From Nitrospina sp. (GTDB taxonomy: Bacteria; Nitrospinota; Nitrospinia; Nitrospinales; Nitrospinaceae): a stretch of 24,593 bases of DNA. The stretch covers positions 1 through 24,593 of the forward strand of contig SMVS01000143.1 in the NCBI GenBank assembly GCA_004357435.1. Direction: 5' to 3'. Positions 1 through 6,955 of the stretch are shown one piece after another (the stretch's first letter is position 1; every line of letters starts with the position of its first letter). Position numbers and translations under genes: made by a program. Under the pieces are notes generated by a model. The model was not told the DNA's origin and did no database searches. It was given only the letters and a program-made list of their open reading frames with translations.

Positions 1-1
1 A

Positions 2-772
2 CGCCTGTTTCTCGAAAAGAATCTGAGAAAAGCCCTGGATAAAAATGAATTCGAACTGCATTACCAGCCCAAATTTGATTTAAAAACCGAACGAATTTCA
101 GGAATAGAAACCCTGTTGCGCTGGACCAATCCGGAGCTTGGGAAAGTAAGTCCGACCCAATTCATCCCCGTGGCCGAGGAAACGCGGTTGATCATACCGA
201 TTGGGCAATGGGTACTGGACACCGCCTGCAACCAGGCTAAAGCCTGGAAAGAACAAGGCCTGCCTCCTATTCCTATATCCGTCAACCTTTCGGTGGTCCA
301 ATTCAACCATCCCCTGCTGGTTTCTGATATCAAAAAAGTTCTGGACCAAACCGGGATTGAGCCGAAATTTTTGGAACTGGAAGTCACCGAATCCATTCTC
401 ATGAAGGACACCGCCCTGGCGGTTTCCACCCTCGAAAAATTGAGTGCTCTCGGCATCAAAATCTCGATCGACGATTTCGGCACTGGGTTTTCATCCCTCA
501 ACTATTTAAAAGATCTGCCCATTGATTTTCTGAAAATCGACCAGACCTTCATCAAGGATTTTGCAGAGCCCACCAGCGCGGCCATAACAAAAACCATTGT
601 GACTCTGGCGCAAAGTTTGGGGATGAAAACTGTTGCGGAAGGGGTGGAAACAGAAGCACAAAAAGAGTTCTTGAAAGAGTTGCAATGCGACGAGGCTCAG
701 GGGTATCTGTTCAGCAAACCGCTACCGGCAAAACAGGCCACCAAATTTCTCAAGGAAGGAAAGATTCTTTAG
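2..772 (+). CDS. EAL-domain c-di-GMP phosphodiesterase, 3' part
   Basis: The reading frame is open from the left edge of the window, so the gene begins upstream; 256 residues are visible. They form an almost complete EAL domain that would hydrolyse cyclic di-GMP to linear pGpG. The signature EAL motif reads ETL (codons 107-115, followed by LRW). The other expected active-site elements are present in order: SVNLS asparagine, ELEVTES glutamate, the DDFGTGFSS metal-binding loop, LKID lysine, AEGVE glutamate and QGYLFSKPLP. All metal- and substrate-binding residues look intact, so an active phosphodiesterase is likely despite the ETL variant. EAL domains of this kind often follow GGDEF, PAS or receiver domains; what lies upstream cannot be seen. 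The downstream gene is convergent with only 16 bases between. Confidence 0.93.
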   Translation, partial: RLFLEKNLRKALDKNEFELHYQPKFDLKTERISGIETLLRWTNPELGKVSPTQFIPVAEETRLIIPIGQWVLDTACNQAKAWKEQGLPPIPISVNLSVVQFNHPLLVSDIKKVLDQTGIEPKFLELEVTESILMKDTALAVSTLEKLSALGIKISIDDFGTGFSSLNYLKDLPIDFLKIDQTFIKDFAEPTSAAITKTIVTLAQSLGMKTVAEGVETEAQKEFLKELQCDEAQGYLFSKPLPAKQATKFLKEGKIL

Positions 773-788
773 TCGGGGAGTGTTGTTT

Positions 789-1433
789 TCAGGAATTCAG
801 TTTTTTGAGTAAAAGGTCCCAGTTCGTATCGTCCACTTCCTTACCCGTGATGGGCCCCATATCCCCAAACCTCTCCCGCTCTTCCCAGGTCAATTCCAAA
901 TCTTCCATCAACGAGATCAAATCTTCATCCAGATAATTTTCATCCTGGAAAGGATCTACCGGTCCATCGGATTCATCCGTTTCTTGATCACGCGGCAGAA
1001 GATCCGGAGCCTGCACCAGCCCTTTGAACAAATCATCAAAGTCCTGCGTCACCTCTTCCCCGGTCGGATTGAAATGATTGACGGAAACCAGATACTCCCG
1101 GTAAAGGTTGTAGTGGGTGAATCGATAGGAACTGATACGGTTGGCCTGAATAAAATCGTCGGAAGCCAGTCGAAACTGGCTTTCCTTCAAATAAATTCGT
1201 CCGCGATACACGCGGGCCAGAAAATGGTTGGGACTCAGGCTCAGCACCATATTTAAATTGAGCAGGCCCACGGGTATATTACGTTTTTCTATGGACTTGA
1301 TCGCCTGATCAAAATGCTTGCGCACTTCCGGCTGAAGGTTTTCCTTCAAAATACACAAGGGTTCCAAGGCCGGGAAAAAAAATTTCCCCAGCCTGAAACG
1401 CGTGATTTTGCACCACTGTCTGAAACGCGTCAT
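789..1433 (-). CDS. TPR-like conserved hypothetical protein
   Basis: About 214 residues from ATG 1433. The frame is open upstream to 1538, but the first 35 codons there look non-coding; GGTGGA lies just ahead of ATG 1433. Residues about 35-105 form helix-turn-helix pairs resembling tetratricopeptide repeats (NLNMVLSLSPNHFLARVYRG is the clearest). The C-terminal third is very acidic (runs of D and E, e.g. DESDGPVDPFQDENYLDEDL) and ends in a basic LLLKKLNS tail. There is no signal peptide, membrane segment or catalytic motif. It is most likely a cytoplasmic protein-protein interaction protein. I do not recognise a named family. It stands alone, convergent with the EAL gene and divergent from the cell wall hydrolase gene. 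Confidence 0.72.
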   Translation of the reverse strand: MTRFRQWCKITRFRLGKFFFPALEPLCILKENLQPEVRKHFDQAIKSIEKRNIPVGLLNLNMVLSLSPNHFLARVYRGRIYLKESQFRLASDDFIQANRISSYRFTHYNLYREYLVSVNHFNPTGEEVTQDFDDLFKGLVQAPDLLPRDQETDESDGPVDPFQDENYLDEDLISLMEDLELTWEERERFGDMGPITGKEVDDTNWDLLLKKLNS

Positions 1434-1764
1434 GAGTCCACCGAACACCTCCAACCAGCATGGATGAAGGCAGATTTCGGGCACAAGAAACCCGTATTTG
1501 TTGCTACTAGGATGGACCCATTCTAACTGAACAACCAAGGACCGTCAAATGGAAATCCTTTTTATGTCATAAATGTCCAAGGGATTTTTAACCTCGATGC
1601 CATGCAGGAAAACCCCAGACCGGAATATCCAATGATCATTGTGGTCGGCAGAAAATCGTTTTTGGGTCAATCACGGATCGGCAAATGCTCTGAAAATGGC
1701 TCGATTGAATAAATTATCCGCAATATTTACAGTTTCTCCAACGGCAACCGTTTATACTTTTTAA
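1434..1764. other. Intergenic region, divergent promoters
   Basis: A 331-base gap between the TPR-like gene (-) and the cell wall hydrolase gene (+). It contains a perfect 12-bp palindrome at 1630-1641 (CAATGATCATTG), a possible operator, and a TATACT -10 box at 1753-1758 close to the hydrolase start codon. The right half is AT-rich. I see no RNA gene or convincing small ORF in it. Confidence 0.5.
1753..1758 (+). promoter_or_regulatory. Putative -10 box, possibly a leaderless start
   Basis: TATACT is followed by six bases (TTTTAA) and then ATG 1765, so transcription would begin at or next to the start codon. No Shine-Dalgarno sequence is visible before that ATG. No good -35 hexamer lies at 16-18 bases upstream, which lowers confidence. 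Confidence 0.4.
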
Positions 1765-2346
1765 ATGGTCAAGAGATTGTTTAATAATGCCCTATCGTTT
1801 ATCGAGCGGTTATCCCTGCAGAACGCATGGATCGATCTGCGCCTTTACTGTGTCACCCGTGAGTGGCGATGGGTCTATTTCCCAATTCCGTTCCTTATCG
1901 TGCTGGCAGGCATGGTTTTTTTGGTTCGCGACAACCTCAGTCAGAAGAAAATATCCCGAGACCTGAAGTGCTTGACCCAGAACATTTATCACGAAGCCCG
2001 GGGCGAGCCGGAGGCCGGAAAAGTGGCGGTGGCTTTGGTGACGATGAACCGGGTCCGCTCCCAGCGGTTTCCCAACACGATTTGCGAAGTGGTTTTTGAG
2101 CAACGGTGGGATGCCATCCGGCGCCGATATGTCGGAGCCTTCTCCTGGACGGAGTTGGAATTAAAGCGGCCGTTACAGGCCAAAGACTGGCAGAAAGCCT
2201 GGCGCGTGGCGGAAACCGTTTATAACGGACGGCAAACTCTGCAACTGGACGGCGTCCTGTTTTATCACGCCAAACATATCAAACCCAGCTGGGCCCGTAC
2301 TCTGAAACCCGTCAAAAAAATCGGCCACCATATATTCTATAAATAG
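1765..2346 (+). CDS. SleB-family cell wall hydrolase
   Basis: A 193-residue protein with a basic N-terminal stretch, one membrane segment at about residues 38-54 (WVYFPIPFLIVLAGMVFLV) and a C-terminal Hydrolase_2/SleB-type domain from about residue 66. The family signature is the NIYHEARGE region, with the presumed catalytic glutamate at residue 77, followed by GKVAVALVTMNRVRS. The last part (GVLFYHAKHIKPSWARTL) is also typical. The domain cleaves peptidoglycan, as a lytic transglycosylase or amidase in spore-former relatives. Here a membrane-tethered periplasmic cell wall remodelling enzyme is likely. It is about the usual length for non-sporulating bacteria. The start lacks a Shine-Dalgarno site and sits directly after a -10-like box. 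Confidence 0.88.
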   Translation: MVKRLFNNALSFIERLSLQNAWIDLRLYCVTREWRWVYFPIPFLIVLAGMVFLVRDNLSQKKISRDLKCLTQNIYHEARGEPEAGKVAVALVTMNRVRSQRFPNTICEVVFEQRWDAIRRRYVGAFSWTELELKRPLQAKDWQKAWRVAETVYNGRQTLQLDGVLFYHAKHIKPSWARTLKPVKKIGHHIFYK

Positions 2347-2409
2347 CGGCCTGCCAATTTTAGATTTTACGGACCGGAATTAAAAAATGGTCAACGGTGG
2401 GCAAACAAC

Positions 2410-2487
2410 TGGCGTCCCCAGCGGGATTCGAACCCGCGTCGCCGGCGTGAAAGGCCGGTGTCCTGGGCCAGGCTAGACGATGGGGAC
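2410..2487 (-). tRNA. tRNA-Glu (anticodon UUC)
   Basis: Read on the minus strand it begins GTCCCCATCGTCTAGCC and ends TGGGGAC plus discriminator G and an encoded CCA. The seven-base acceptor stem is perfect. The anticodon stem-loop is CCGGC-CTTTCAC-GCCGG with anticodon TTC, and the T arm carries GGTTCGAATCC. It lies 39 bases downstream of tRNA-Lys and is probably co-transcribed with it. Confidence 0.97.
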
Positions 2488-2526
2488 TTGTGAGTTTGTC
2501 AATGCTTGTGATCTGGGAAAAAAGAA

Positions 2527-2602
2527 TGGTGAGCCGCGAAGGGCTCGAACCTTCGACCCACGCCTTAAAAGGGCGTTGCTCTACCACCTGAGCTAGCGGC
2601 CC
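2527..2602 (-). tRNA. tRNA-Lys (anticodon UUU)
   Basis: A 76-base cloverleaf on the minus strand. The acceptor stem GGGCCGC pairs with GCGGCTC (one G-U), followed by discriminator A and an encoded CCA. The D arm has AGCTCAGGTGGTAGAGC. The anticodon stem-loop is ACGCC-CTTTTAA-GGCGT with anticodon TTT. The T arm has GGTTCGAGCC. It is the first gene of a Lys-Glu tRNA pair. Confidence 0.97.
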
Positions 2603-2620
2603 ATTCTTAAGAAGTTTTAG

Positions 2621-2649
2621 TGAATATCAGACTGAGTGTACCATGTCAA
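2621..2649 (-). promoter_or_regulatory. Putative promoter for the tRNA-Lys/tRNA-Glu pair
   Basis: On the minus strand a consensus -35 TTGACA (2644-2649) is followed after 17 bases by a weak -10 (TATTCA, 2621-2626; an alternative register reads GATATT). It lies 18 bases ahead of the mature tRNA-Lys 5' end, a normal arrangement for stable RNA genes. Confidence 0.5.
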
Positions 2650-2664
2650 TTGATTTTATTTGGC

Positions 2665-2693
2665 TTGATTTTACCAGGCCCCCTCCATACAAT
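2665..2693 (+). promoter_or_regulatory. Putative sigma-70 promoter for ilvE
   Basis: TTGATT (2665-2670), a 17-base spacer and TACAAT (2688-2693) give a good vegetative promoter, with an expected start near 2700. The nine-base sequence TTGATTTTA occurs twice, at 2650-2658 and 2665-2673; the second copy overlaps the -35, so the pair could be an operator. This promoter lies inside the longest open frame of ilvE and argues for the TTG 2731 start. Confidence 0.6.
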
Positions 2694-2730
2694 AAAAATC
2701 CAAGCCAACCTGCATGAAACAAGGCCCATT

Positions 2731-3654
2731 TTGGAAAAATCAGAACATATTTGGATGGATGGCAAGCTGGTGCCCTGGCACGAAGCCAACGTCCACGTCT
2801 TGACCCACACGCTCCACTACGGCTACGGCGCCTTTGAAGGCATCCGTTGTTACCGCACCGGCAAAAAGGAATCCGCCATTTTCCGCCTGCCGGAACACGT
2901 CCAGCGGCTGTTCAACTCCGCCAAAATTCTGGACATCGAAATTCCCTTTACACCGGCTGAGATCACCCGCGCCATTCTCAAGGTGGTGGCCGTCAACAAG
3001 CTGGAGGAATGCTACATCCGCCCGCTGGTTTTTCTGGGCGACAACAAGATGGGCCTCAACCCGGAAGGCGTCAACGTCCGCGTCGCCATCGCCGCCTGGC
3101 CCTGGGGCACTTATCTGGGCGACGACGGGCTCAACCAAGGCATCCGCGTCCGTGTCTCCTCTTTCACCCGGCACCATGTCAACATCACCATGACCAAGGC
3201 CAAAGTCTGCGGCTATTACGTCAATTCCATTTTCGCCAAGGCGGAAGCGGTGCGCGACGGCTACGACGAAGCCATCCTGCTCGACGCCAACGGTTACGTC
3301 TCCGAAGGCTCCGGCGAGAATATATTTCTGTTATCCGGGGACCGACTTTTGACCCCGCCGCTGTTCCAAAGCTGTCTGGATGGCATCACCCGCGACGCCG
3401 TGTTCGAGATTTGCAAGCATTTGAAAATCGAACTGGCAGAAGCCACCATCACGCGAGACGAACTTTACCTGGCCGATGAGATATTCCTCACCGGCACCGC
3501 CGCCGAGATCACCCCCATCCGCGAAGTCGACCACCGCACGATCGGCAACGGCAAAAAAGGCAAGGTCACCGCCAAAATTCAAAAGACCTTCTTCGACATC
3601 GTCGCCGGCAAATTCCCCAAATTTAAAAAATGGCTCACCAACGTATCCCTGTAA
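2731..3654 (+). CDS. ilvE: Branched-chain amino acid aminotransferase
   Basis: A PLP-dependent fold-type IV aminotransferase, the last step of valine, leucine and isoleucine synthesis (and first of their breakdown), using 2-oxoglutarate/glutamate. From TTG 2731 it is 307 residues, the usual size. It starts LEKSEHIWMDGKLVPW, matching the family N-terminus. Motifs in order: HTLHYGYGAFEGIRCY; YIRPLVFLGDNKMG; the Schiff-base lysine in TKAKVCGYYVNS; GYVSEGSGENIFLL; DGITRDAVFEI; LADEIFLTGTAAEITPIREVD. The frame is open to a GTG at 2620, but those extra 37 codons hold the putative promoter and look unlike the family. It is a single gene, divergent from the tRNA pair. Some family members act on D-amino acids or 4-amino-4-deoxychorismate; the motifs favour IlvE. 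Confidence 0.95.
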   Translation: MEKSEHIWMDGKLVPWHEANVHVLTHTLHYGYGAFEGIRCYRTGKKESAIFRLPEHVQRLFNSAKILDIEIPFTPAEITRAILKVVAVNKLEECYIRPLVFLGDNKMGLNPEGVNVRVAIAAWPWGTYLGDDGLNQGIRVRVSSFTRHHVNITMTKAKVCGYYVNSIFAKAEAVRDGYDEAILLDANGYVSEGSGENIFLLSGDRLLTPPLFQSCLDGITRDAVFEICKHLKIELAEATITRDELYLADEIFLTGTAAEITPIREVDHRTIGNGKKGKVTAKIQKTFFDIVAGKFPKFKKWLTNVSL

Positions 3655-3747
3655 AGCGAGACGCTTAGCGGGGGCGACAAACAGCCAGCCTCTGGGAATA
3701 ATGCCCAATACCTGTTGAGTGCCTATCCGAACTTGGATAATTTGCCT

Positions 3748-3762
3748 CCAGACGCAGTCTGG
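3748..3762. repeat. 6-3-6 hairpin (REP-like), copy 1
   Basis: CCAGAC-GCA-GTCTGG is a perfect six-base stem with a three-base loop. It has the same CCAGNN-NNN-NNCTGG plan as three other copies in the window. Confidence 0.6.
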
Positions 3763-3793
3763 CGAGTGCAAGCAGATTAGGATCCATTTTCCT

Positions 3794-3808
3794 CCAGGCG
3801 TAGCCTGG
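3794..3808. repeat. 6-3-6 hairpin (REP-like), copy 2
   Basis: CCAGGC-GTA-GCCTGG is a perfect stem, 31 bases after copy 1. Both copies are preceded by CCT (CCTCCAG). Confidence 0.6.
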
Positions 3809-3835
3809 CCGGGGGAAAAGGCTTGCGCTTGGCAT

Positions 3836-3852
3836 CATTTTGCCTCAAAATG
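3836..3852. repeat. Perfect 7-3-7 AT-rich hairpin
   Basis: CATTTTG-CCT-CAAAATG is a perfect inverted repeat. It is followed by a further partial copy of one arm (CATCAAAATAG). It could be an operator or an RNA hairpin in the leader of the fmdB-ntrBC run. Confidence 0.4.
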
Positions 3853-3994
3853 CATCAAAATAGTGTTTTACGGATTTCCCATCGGACTTTGCGGTTTTAT
3901 TTATCAGAATGGAAGGCCTTCCTGTGTGGCCTGAACTCTGGGAAGCCCACCTGGAGGTCCATCAAACACGTTAAATTCCATGGAGTTGGAATCA

Positions 3995-4387
3995 ATGCCA
4001 ATTTACGAATACGAATGTCAAAAATGCGGAACGGCTTTCGAGTTGATGCAATCCATCAACGCCCGGCCTCCAAAGTCCTGCGTCGATGAAAAATGCAAGG
4101 GCAAGCCGCGCCGGCTGGTGTCGCGTGGCGGTTTCATATTAAAAGGCACCGGTTGGTACGCCACCGATTATCCGACCGAGTCCCGCAAGAAAGGTTGGGA
4201 ACAGGAAAACGGCAAGACCAAGGAAGCCCCGGCGGAAGGCGGAAAATCTGCCACTACCGCCGAGGCCGCGGAGGCGCCGTCCACCCCCGCGTCTTCGAAA
4301 GAGAGCTCCCTCACCAAAGCTCAAAACAAAAATCCTTATACGGGAGGCTCCAAAAAGTCGAAAAAAGCCGCCAAGGCTTCCCAGTAA
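3995..4387 (+). CDS. FmdB-family zinc ribbon protein
   Basis: About 130 residues from ATG 3995, preceded by GGAG at a nine-base spacing. The family signature MPIYEYECQKCGTAFE is at the very N-terminus, so this start is secure; an in-frame start five codons earlier is less likely. A Cys-X2-Cys pair (ECQKC) and a second CVDEKC pair form a one-zinc ribbon in residues 1-45. The family is named after a regulator of formamidase genes in Methylophilus, but most members have no assigned role. The C-terminal half is low complexity, rich in A, E, K and S, and ends in a lysine-rich tail. It is the first gene of a run in which ntrB-like starts 10 bases after its stop. Confidence 0.85.
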   Translation: MPIYEYECQKCGTAFELMQSINARPPKSCVDEKCKGKPRRLVSRGGFILKGTGWYATDYPTESRKKGWEQENGKTKEAPAEGGKSATTAEAAEAPSTPASSKESSLTKAQNKNPYTGGSKKSKKAAKASQ

Positions 4388-4397
4388 GAGCCACACC

Positions 4398-5468
4398 ATG
4401 GCCGACGACAATCTGTTTTACCGAAATATATTTGCTTCGATTCTGGATGGCATGATTGTGGTTTCCGGGGAAAGGAAAATGATTCAAGTCAATCCGGCGG
4501 CGGAAGAAATGTTTCAGCAATCCCGCGAAAGCTTTTTGCATAAATCCTGCCTGGAGTTGTTTGCCGATTCATCGGAGATTGAGAATAAAATTGGCGACAC
4601 CTTGGCCGGGGGCGCTTCGTTTCACGATATCGAATGCCGTGGGATTCGCAAATCCGGCACCGTCACTTTTCCGCTCAGCCTGTCCATCTCGCCCTTTATG
4701 AATGAGGACAACGAAGTGCAGGGAGCGGTTCTGCACACGCGGGACAAAAGTTTCATTCTGGATTTGGAAGAGACCGCGCGCCAATCCGACCAGATATCCA
4801 GCCTCGGCATTTTATCGCTCGGCATGGCGCATGAGATCAAAAATCCTCTGGTGGCCATTTCCGGATCGGCGCAATTACTGCGGAAACGCCTCCCAGAGGA
4901 ACATCATGAGTTTCTTGACGTGGTGATCAAGGAAGCGGACCGGATCAACCGCATGATGGATCGCATGCTGGACTTCGCCCGCCCCGTAGATCCAAAAAAG
5001 CAATCCATCAACATCCATCAATTGATCGAGGAGATATTGGTCCTTGAGAAAAAATCAGGCCGTATTCAGTTTATTCAAAACTACGACCCCAGTTTGCCGC
5101 CCATCGAAGGCAACGAAGATCGACTGAAGCAGGTTTTTTTGAATCTCATCCGTAACGCCGTGGAGGCCATGCCGGAGGGTGGCATCATACAAATCGTCAC
5201 CCGCATTCATTCCAACTACACCGTTAAAACTTTACAAAATCTGGTTTCAAAACAAGGCATCGTGGTTGAAATCATCGATTCCGGGATCGGCATCAACGAA
5301 GCCACCATGAAAAATCTGTTCACCCCGTTCCACACCACCAAAAGCAAAGGCAGTGGATTGGGTCTGCCCATATCGCTGAAAATCGTGGAAGACCACCGCG
5401 GCAAAATCAAAGTGATTTCAAAGCCAAACCAGGGAACCACCGTTCAGGTGTTTCTGCCGGTGGGCTGA
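4398..5468 (+). CDS. NtrB-like PAS sensor histidine kinase
   Basis: A soluble 356-residue kinase. Residues about 5-120 form a PAS domain (ILDGMIVVSGERKMIQVNPA). The HisKA dimerisation domain carries phospho-acceptor His145 in GMAHEIKNPL. The catalytic ATPase domain has the N box (NLIRNAVEAMPEGG, about 249-262), G1 box (DSGIGI, about 294-299), F box (LFTPFHTTK) and G2 box (GSGLGL, 318-323). There are no membrane segments, so it senses a cytoplasmic cue or partner such as a PII protein. It resembles NtrB/GlnL in length and layout. Its stop is two bases before the ATG of the NtrC-like partner, which it should phosphorylate. Nitrogen sensing is inferred from family likeness only. Confidence 0.92.
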   Translation: MADDNLFYRNIFASILDGMIVVSGERKMIQVNPAAEEMFQQSRESFLHKSCLELFADSSEIENKIGDTLAGGASFHDIECRGIRKSGTVTFPLSLSISPFMNEDNEVQGAVLHTRDKSFILDLEETARQSDQISSLGILSLGMAHEIKNPLVAISGSAQLLRKRLPEEHHEFLDVVIKEADRINRMMDRMLDFARPVDPKKQSINIHQLIEEILVLEKKSGRIQFIQNYDPSLPPIEGNEDRLKQVFLNLIRNAVEAMPEGGIIQIVTRIHSNYTVKTLQNLVSKQGIVVEIIDSGIGINEATMKNLFTPFHTTKSKGSGLGLPISLKIVEDHRGKIKVISKPNQGTTVQVFLPVG

Positions 5469-5470
5469 GG

Positions 5471-6955
5471 ATGATTATGAAACCCGACATTTCCAATAAA
5501 ATTCTGGTCGTCGACGACGAAGAAAACATCCGGTGGCTGTTCAGCAAGGCGCTGGAAAAAACAGGGTACACGGTACACACCGTCGCCAATGCCGAGGCCG
5601 CGCTGGAAAAACTCCAACACCACGACTACCTGTTGATCTTTACCGATATTTTCATGGAGGGCATGAGCGGACTCGACCTTCTTCAAAAAATAAAGGAACA
5701 ACGTCGCGATTCCTACGTGGTGATCATGACCGCGCAGGACACGATGAACAACACGATCGAGGCCATGCGCCAGGGCGCTTACGATTACATCAGCAAACCG
5801 TTCGACCTGGATGACATTTTCCAATTGATCGAACGGGTGAAAAAAAGCGCCGAGGCATTGCCGCCCGTGGTCGATACCGCATCGGTGGCAGAGGATTTTT
5901 CCGTGGGCGCTATCATCGGAAAAAGCAAAAAGATGCAGGACATTTTCAAAACCATCGGCAAGGCGGCGAGGACTCCCCTGCCGGTTCTGATCACCGGAGA
6001 AAGTGGCACCGGCAAAGAAATGGTTGCCCGCGCTCTGCATTTTTATTCCAACCGGGCCAACGAGCCTTTTATATTCATCAACTGCGCCGCCATTTCGCGC
6101 GATCTCTTGGAGTCGGAGTTGTTCGGCCACGAGAAAGGCGCCTTCACCGGAGCCGTTGAAACCAAGTCCGGCAAGTTTGAACTGGCTCACCGGGGCACTC
6201 TGGTGCTCGACGAAATCGGCGACATGGAGTTGGCGCTCCAGGCCAAGATTCTGCGGGTTTTGCAAAACAAGGAGTTTTATCGGGTCGGCGGCAAAGCGGT
6301 CATTCAGGTGGATGTGCGGGTGGTCGCGGCCACCAACCAAAACCTGCAAGACCTCATGACCCACAATCGGTTCCGCCAGGACCTGTACCACCGGCTCAAT
6401 GTCATCCACATTCATTTGCCGCCGTTGCGCGAGCGGGTGGATGACATCGCTCTGCTGGCCGATTTTTTCCTCAAAAAATTTTCGGGCGATCTTGCTCAGG
6501 GGCCGGCCCACCTGTCCCCCGAAGTGCAACAGATTTTGAAAAATTATTCATGGCCCGGCAACATCCGCGAACTGGAAAATCTGATCAAGCGCACGCTGGT
6601 GCTGGCGGGCCGCGGACCCATTTTTCCGGAACACTTGCCGCCGGAGTTGATTCAGACTGCCGGGTCCAACCCCGCTGTTTCCTGGGAACACAACCTCGAT
6701 CCTTTGGTGAGCGACTTTCTAAACAAAAACCGGGAGCAAGCGGATGGTAATTTGTACGATCTATTGATAGAGGCGGTCGAAAAAAATCTTTTTGAACAAA
6801 TGCTGGCACAGCTCAAGGGCAACCAGGTGGCCACCGCCAAAGCACTGGGCATCAACCGCAATACGCTGAAGCGCAAGATCGACGCCATGGACATTGAGCC
6901 CAAAAAGAAAAAAATGGATGTCCTGAAACCTCCGTCGAGGCCGCACCCGCTTTGA
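5471..6955 (+). CDS. NtrC-like sigma-54-dependent response regulator
   Basis: 494 residues in the classic three-domain order. The receiver (about 10-125) has acidic pair D15/D16, phospho-acceptor D59 and K109. The AAA+ domain (about 145-385) has Walker A GESGTGKE (176-183), the sigma-54 contact loop GAFTGA (223-228), Walker B LVLDEIGDM (D247/E248), and later the FRQDLYHRLNV and WPGNIRELEN motifs. A Fis-type helix-turn-helix ends the protein (TAKALGINRNTLKRKID, about 458-474). All residues needed for sigma-54 activation are present. GGATG directly precedes the start; an alternative ATG lies two codons in (5477). The last codons overlap the next start (TTGA), implying translational coupling. 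No clear -24/-12 promoter was found in the window. Confidence 0.94.
   Translation: MIMKPDISNKILVVDDEENIRWLFSKALEKTGYTVHTVANAEAALEKLQHHDYLLIFTDIFMEGMSGLDLLQKIKEQRRDSYVVIMTAQDTMNNTIEAMRQGAYDYISKPFDLDDIFQLIERVKKSAEALPPVVDTASVAEDFSVGAIIGKSKKMQDIFKTIGKAARTPLPVLITGESGTGKEMVARALHFYSNRANEPFIFINCAAISRDLLESELFGHEKGAFTGAVETKSGKFELAHRGTLVLDEIGDMELALQAKILRVLQNKEFYRVGGKAVIQVDVRVVAATNQNLQDLMTHNRFRQDLYHRLNVIHIHLPPLRERVDDIALLADFFLKKFSGDLAQGPAHLSPEVQQILKNYSWPGNIRELENLIKRTLVLAGRGPIFPEHLPPELIQTAGSNPAVSWEHNLDPLVSDFLNKNREQADGNLYDLLIEAVEKNLFEQMLAQLKGNQVATAKALGINRNTLKRKIDAMDIEPKKKKMDVLKPPSRPHPL

Larger units (their letters stand above)
3655..3994. other. Intergenic region rich in short hairpins
   Basis: A 340-base gap between ilvE and the fmdB-like gene. 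It holds two perfect 15-base hairpins of the same design (3748-3762 and 3794-3808), a perfect AT-rich 7-3-7 hairpin (3836-3852) and a weaker TATCC/GGATA inverted repeat (3725-3740). None has a T-tract, so they do not look like intrinsic terminators. The promoter of the downstream operon should lie here, but I see no strong one. Overlapping open frames on the plus strand are not supported as genes. Confidence 0.6.

Noticed and set aside
2620..2730. Longer ilvE from GTG 2620
   Set aside because: The extra codons contain a good promoter, look unlike IlvE N-termini and would make the protein too long.
3831..3844. Sigma-54-like GG/GC elements upstream of the fmdB-ntrBC run
   Set aside because: The distance between the GG and GC pairs is nine bases, not the required ten, and the flanking bases match poorly.
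3719..4089. Overlapping plus-strand frames in the ilvE-fmdB gap
   Set aside because: Compositionally unlike proteins, span hairpin repeats and lack ribosome binding sites.
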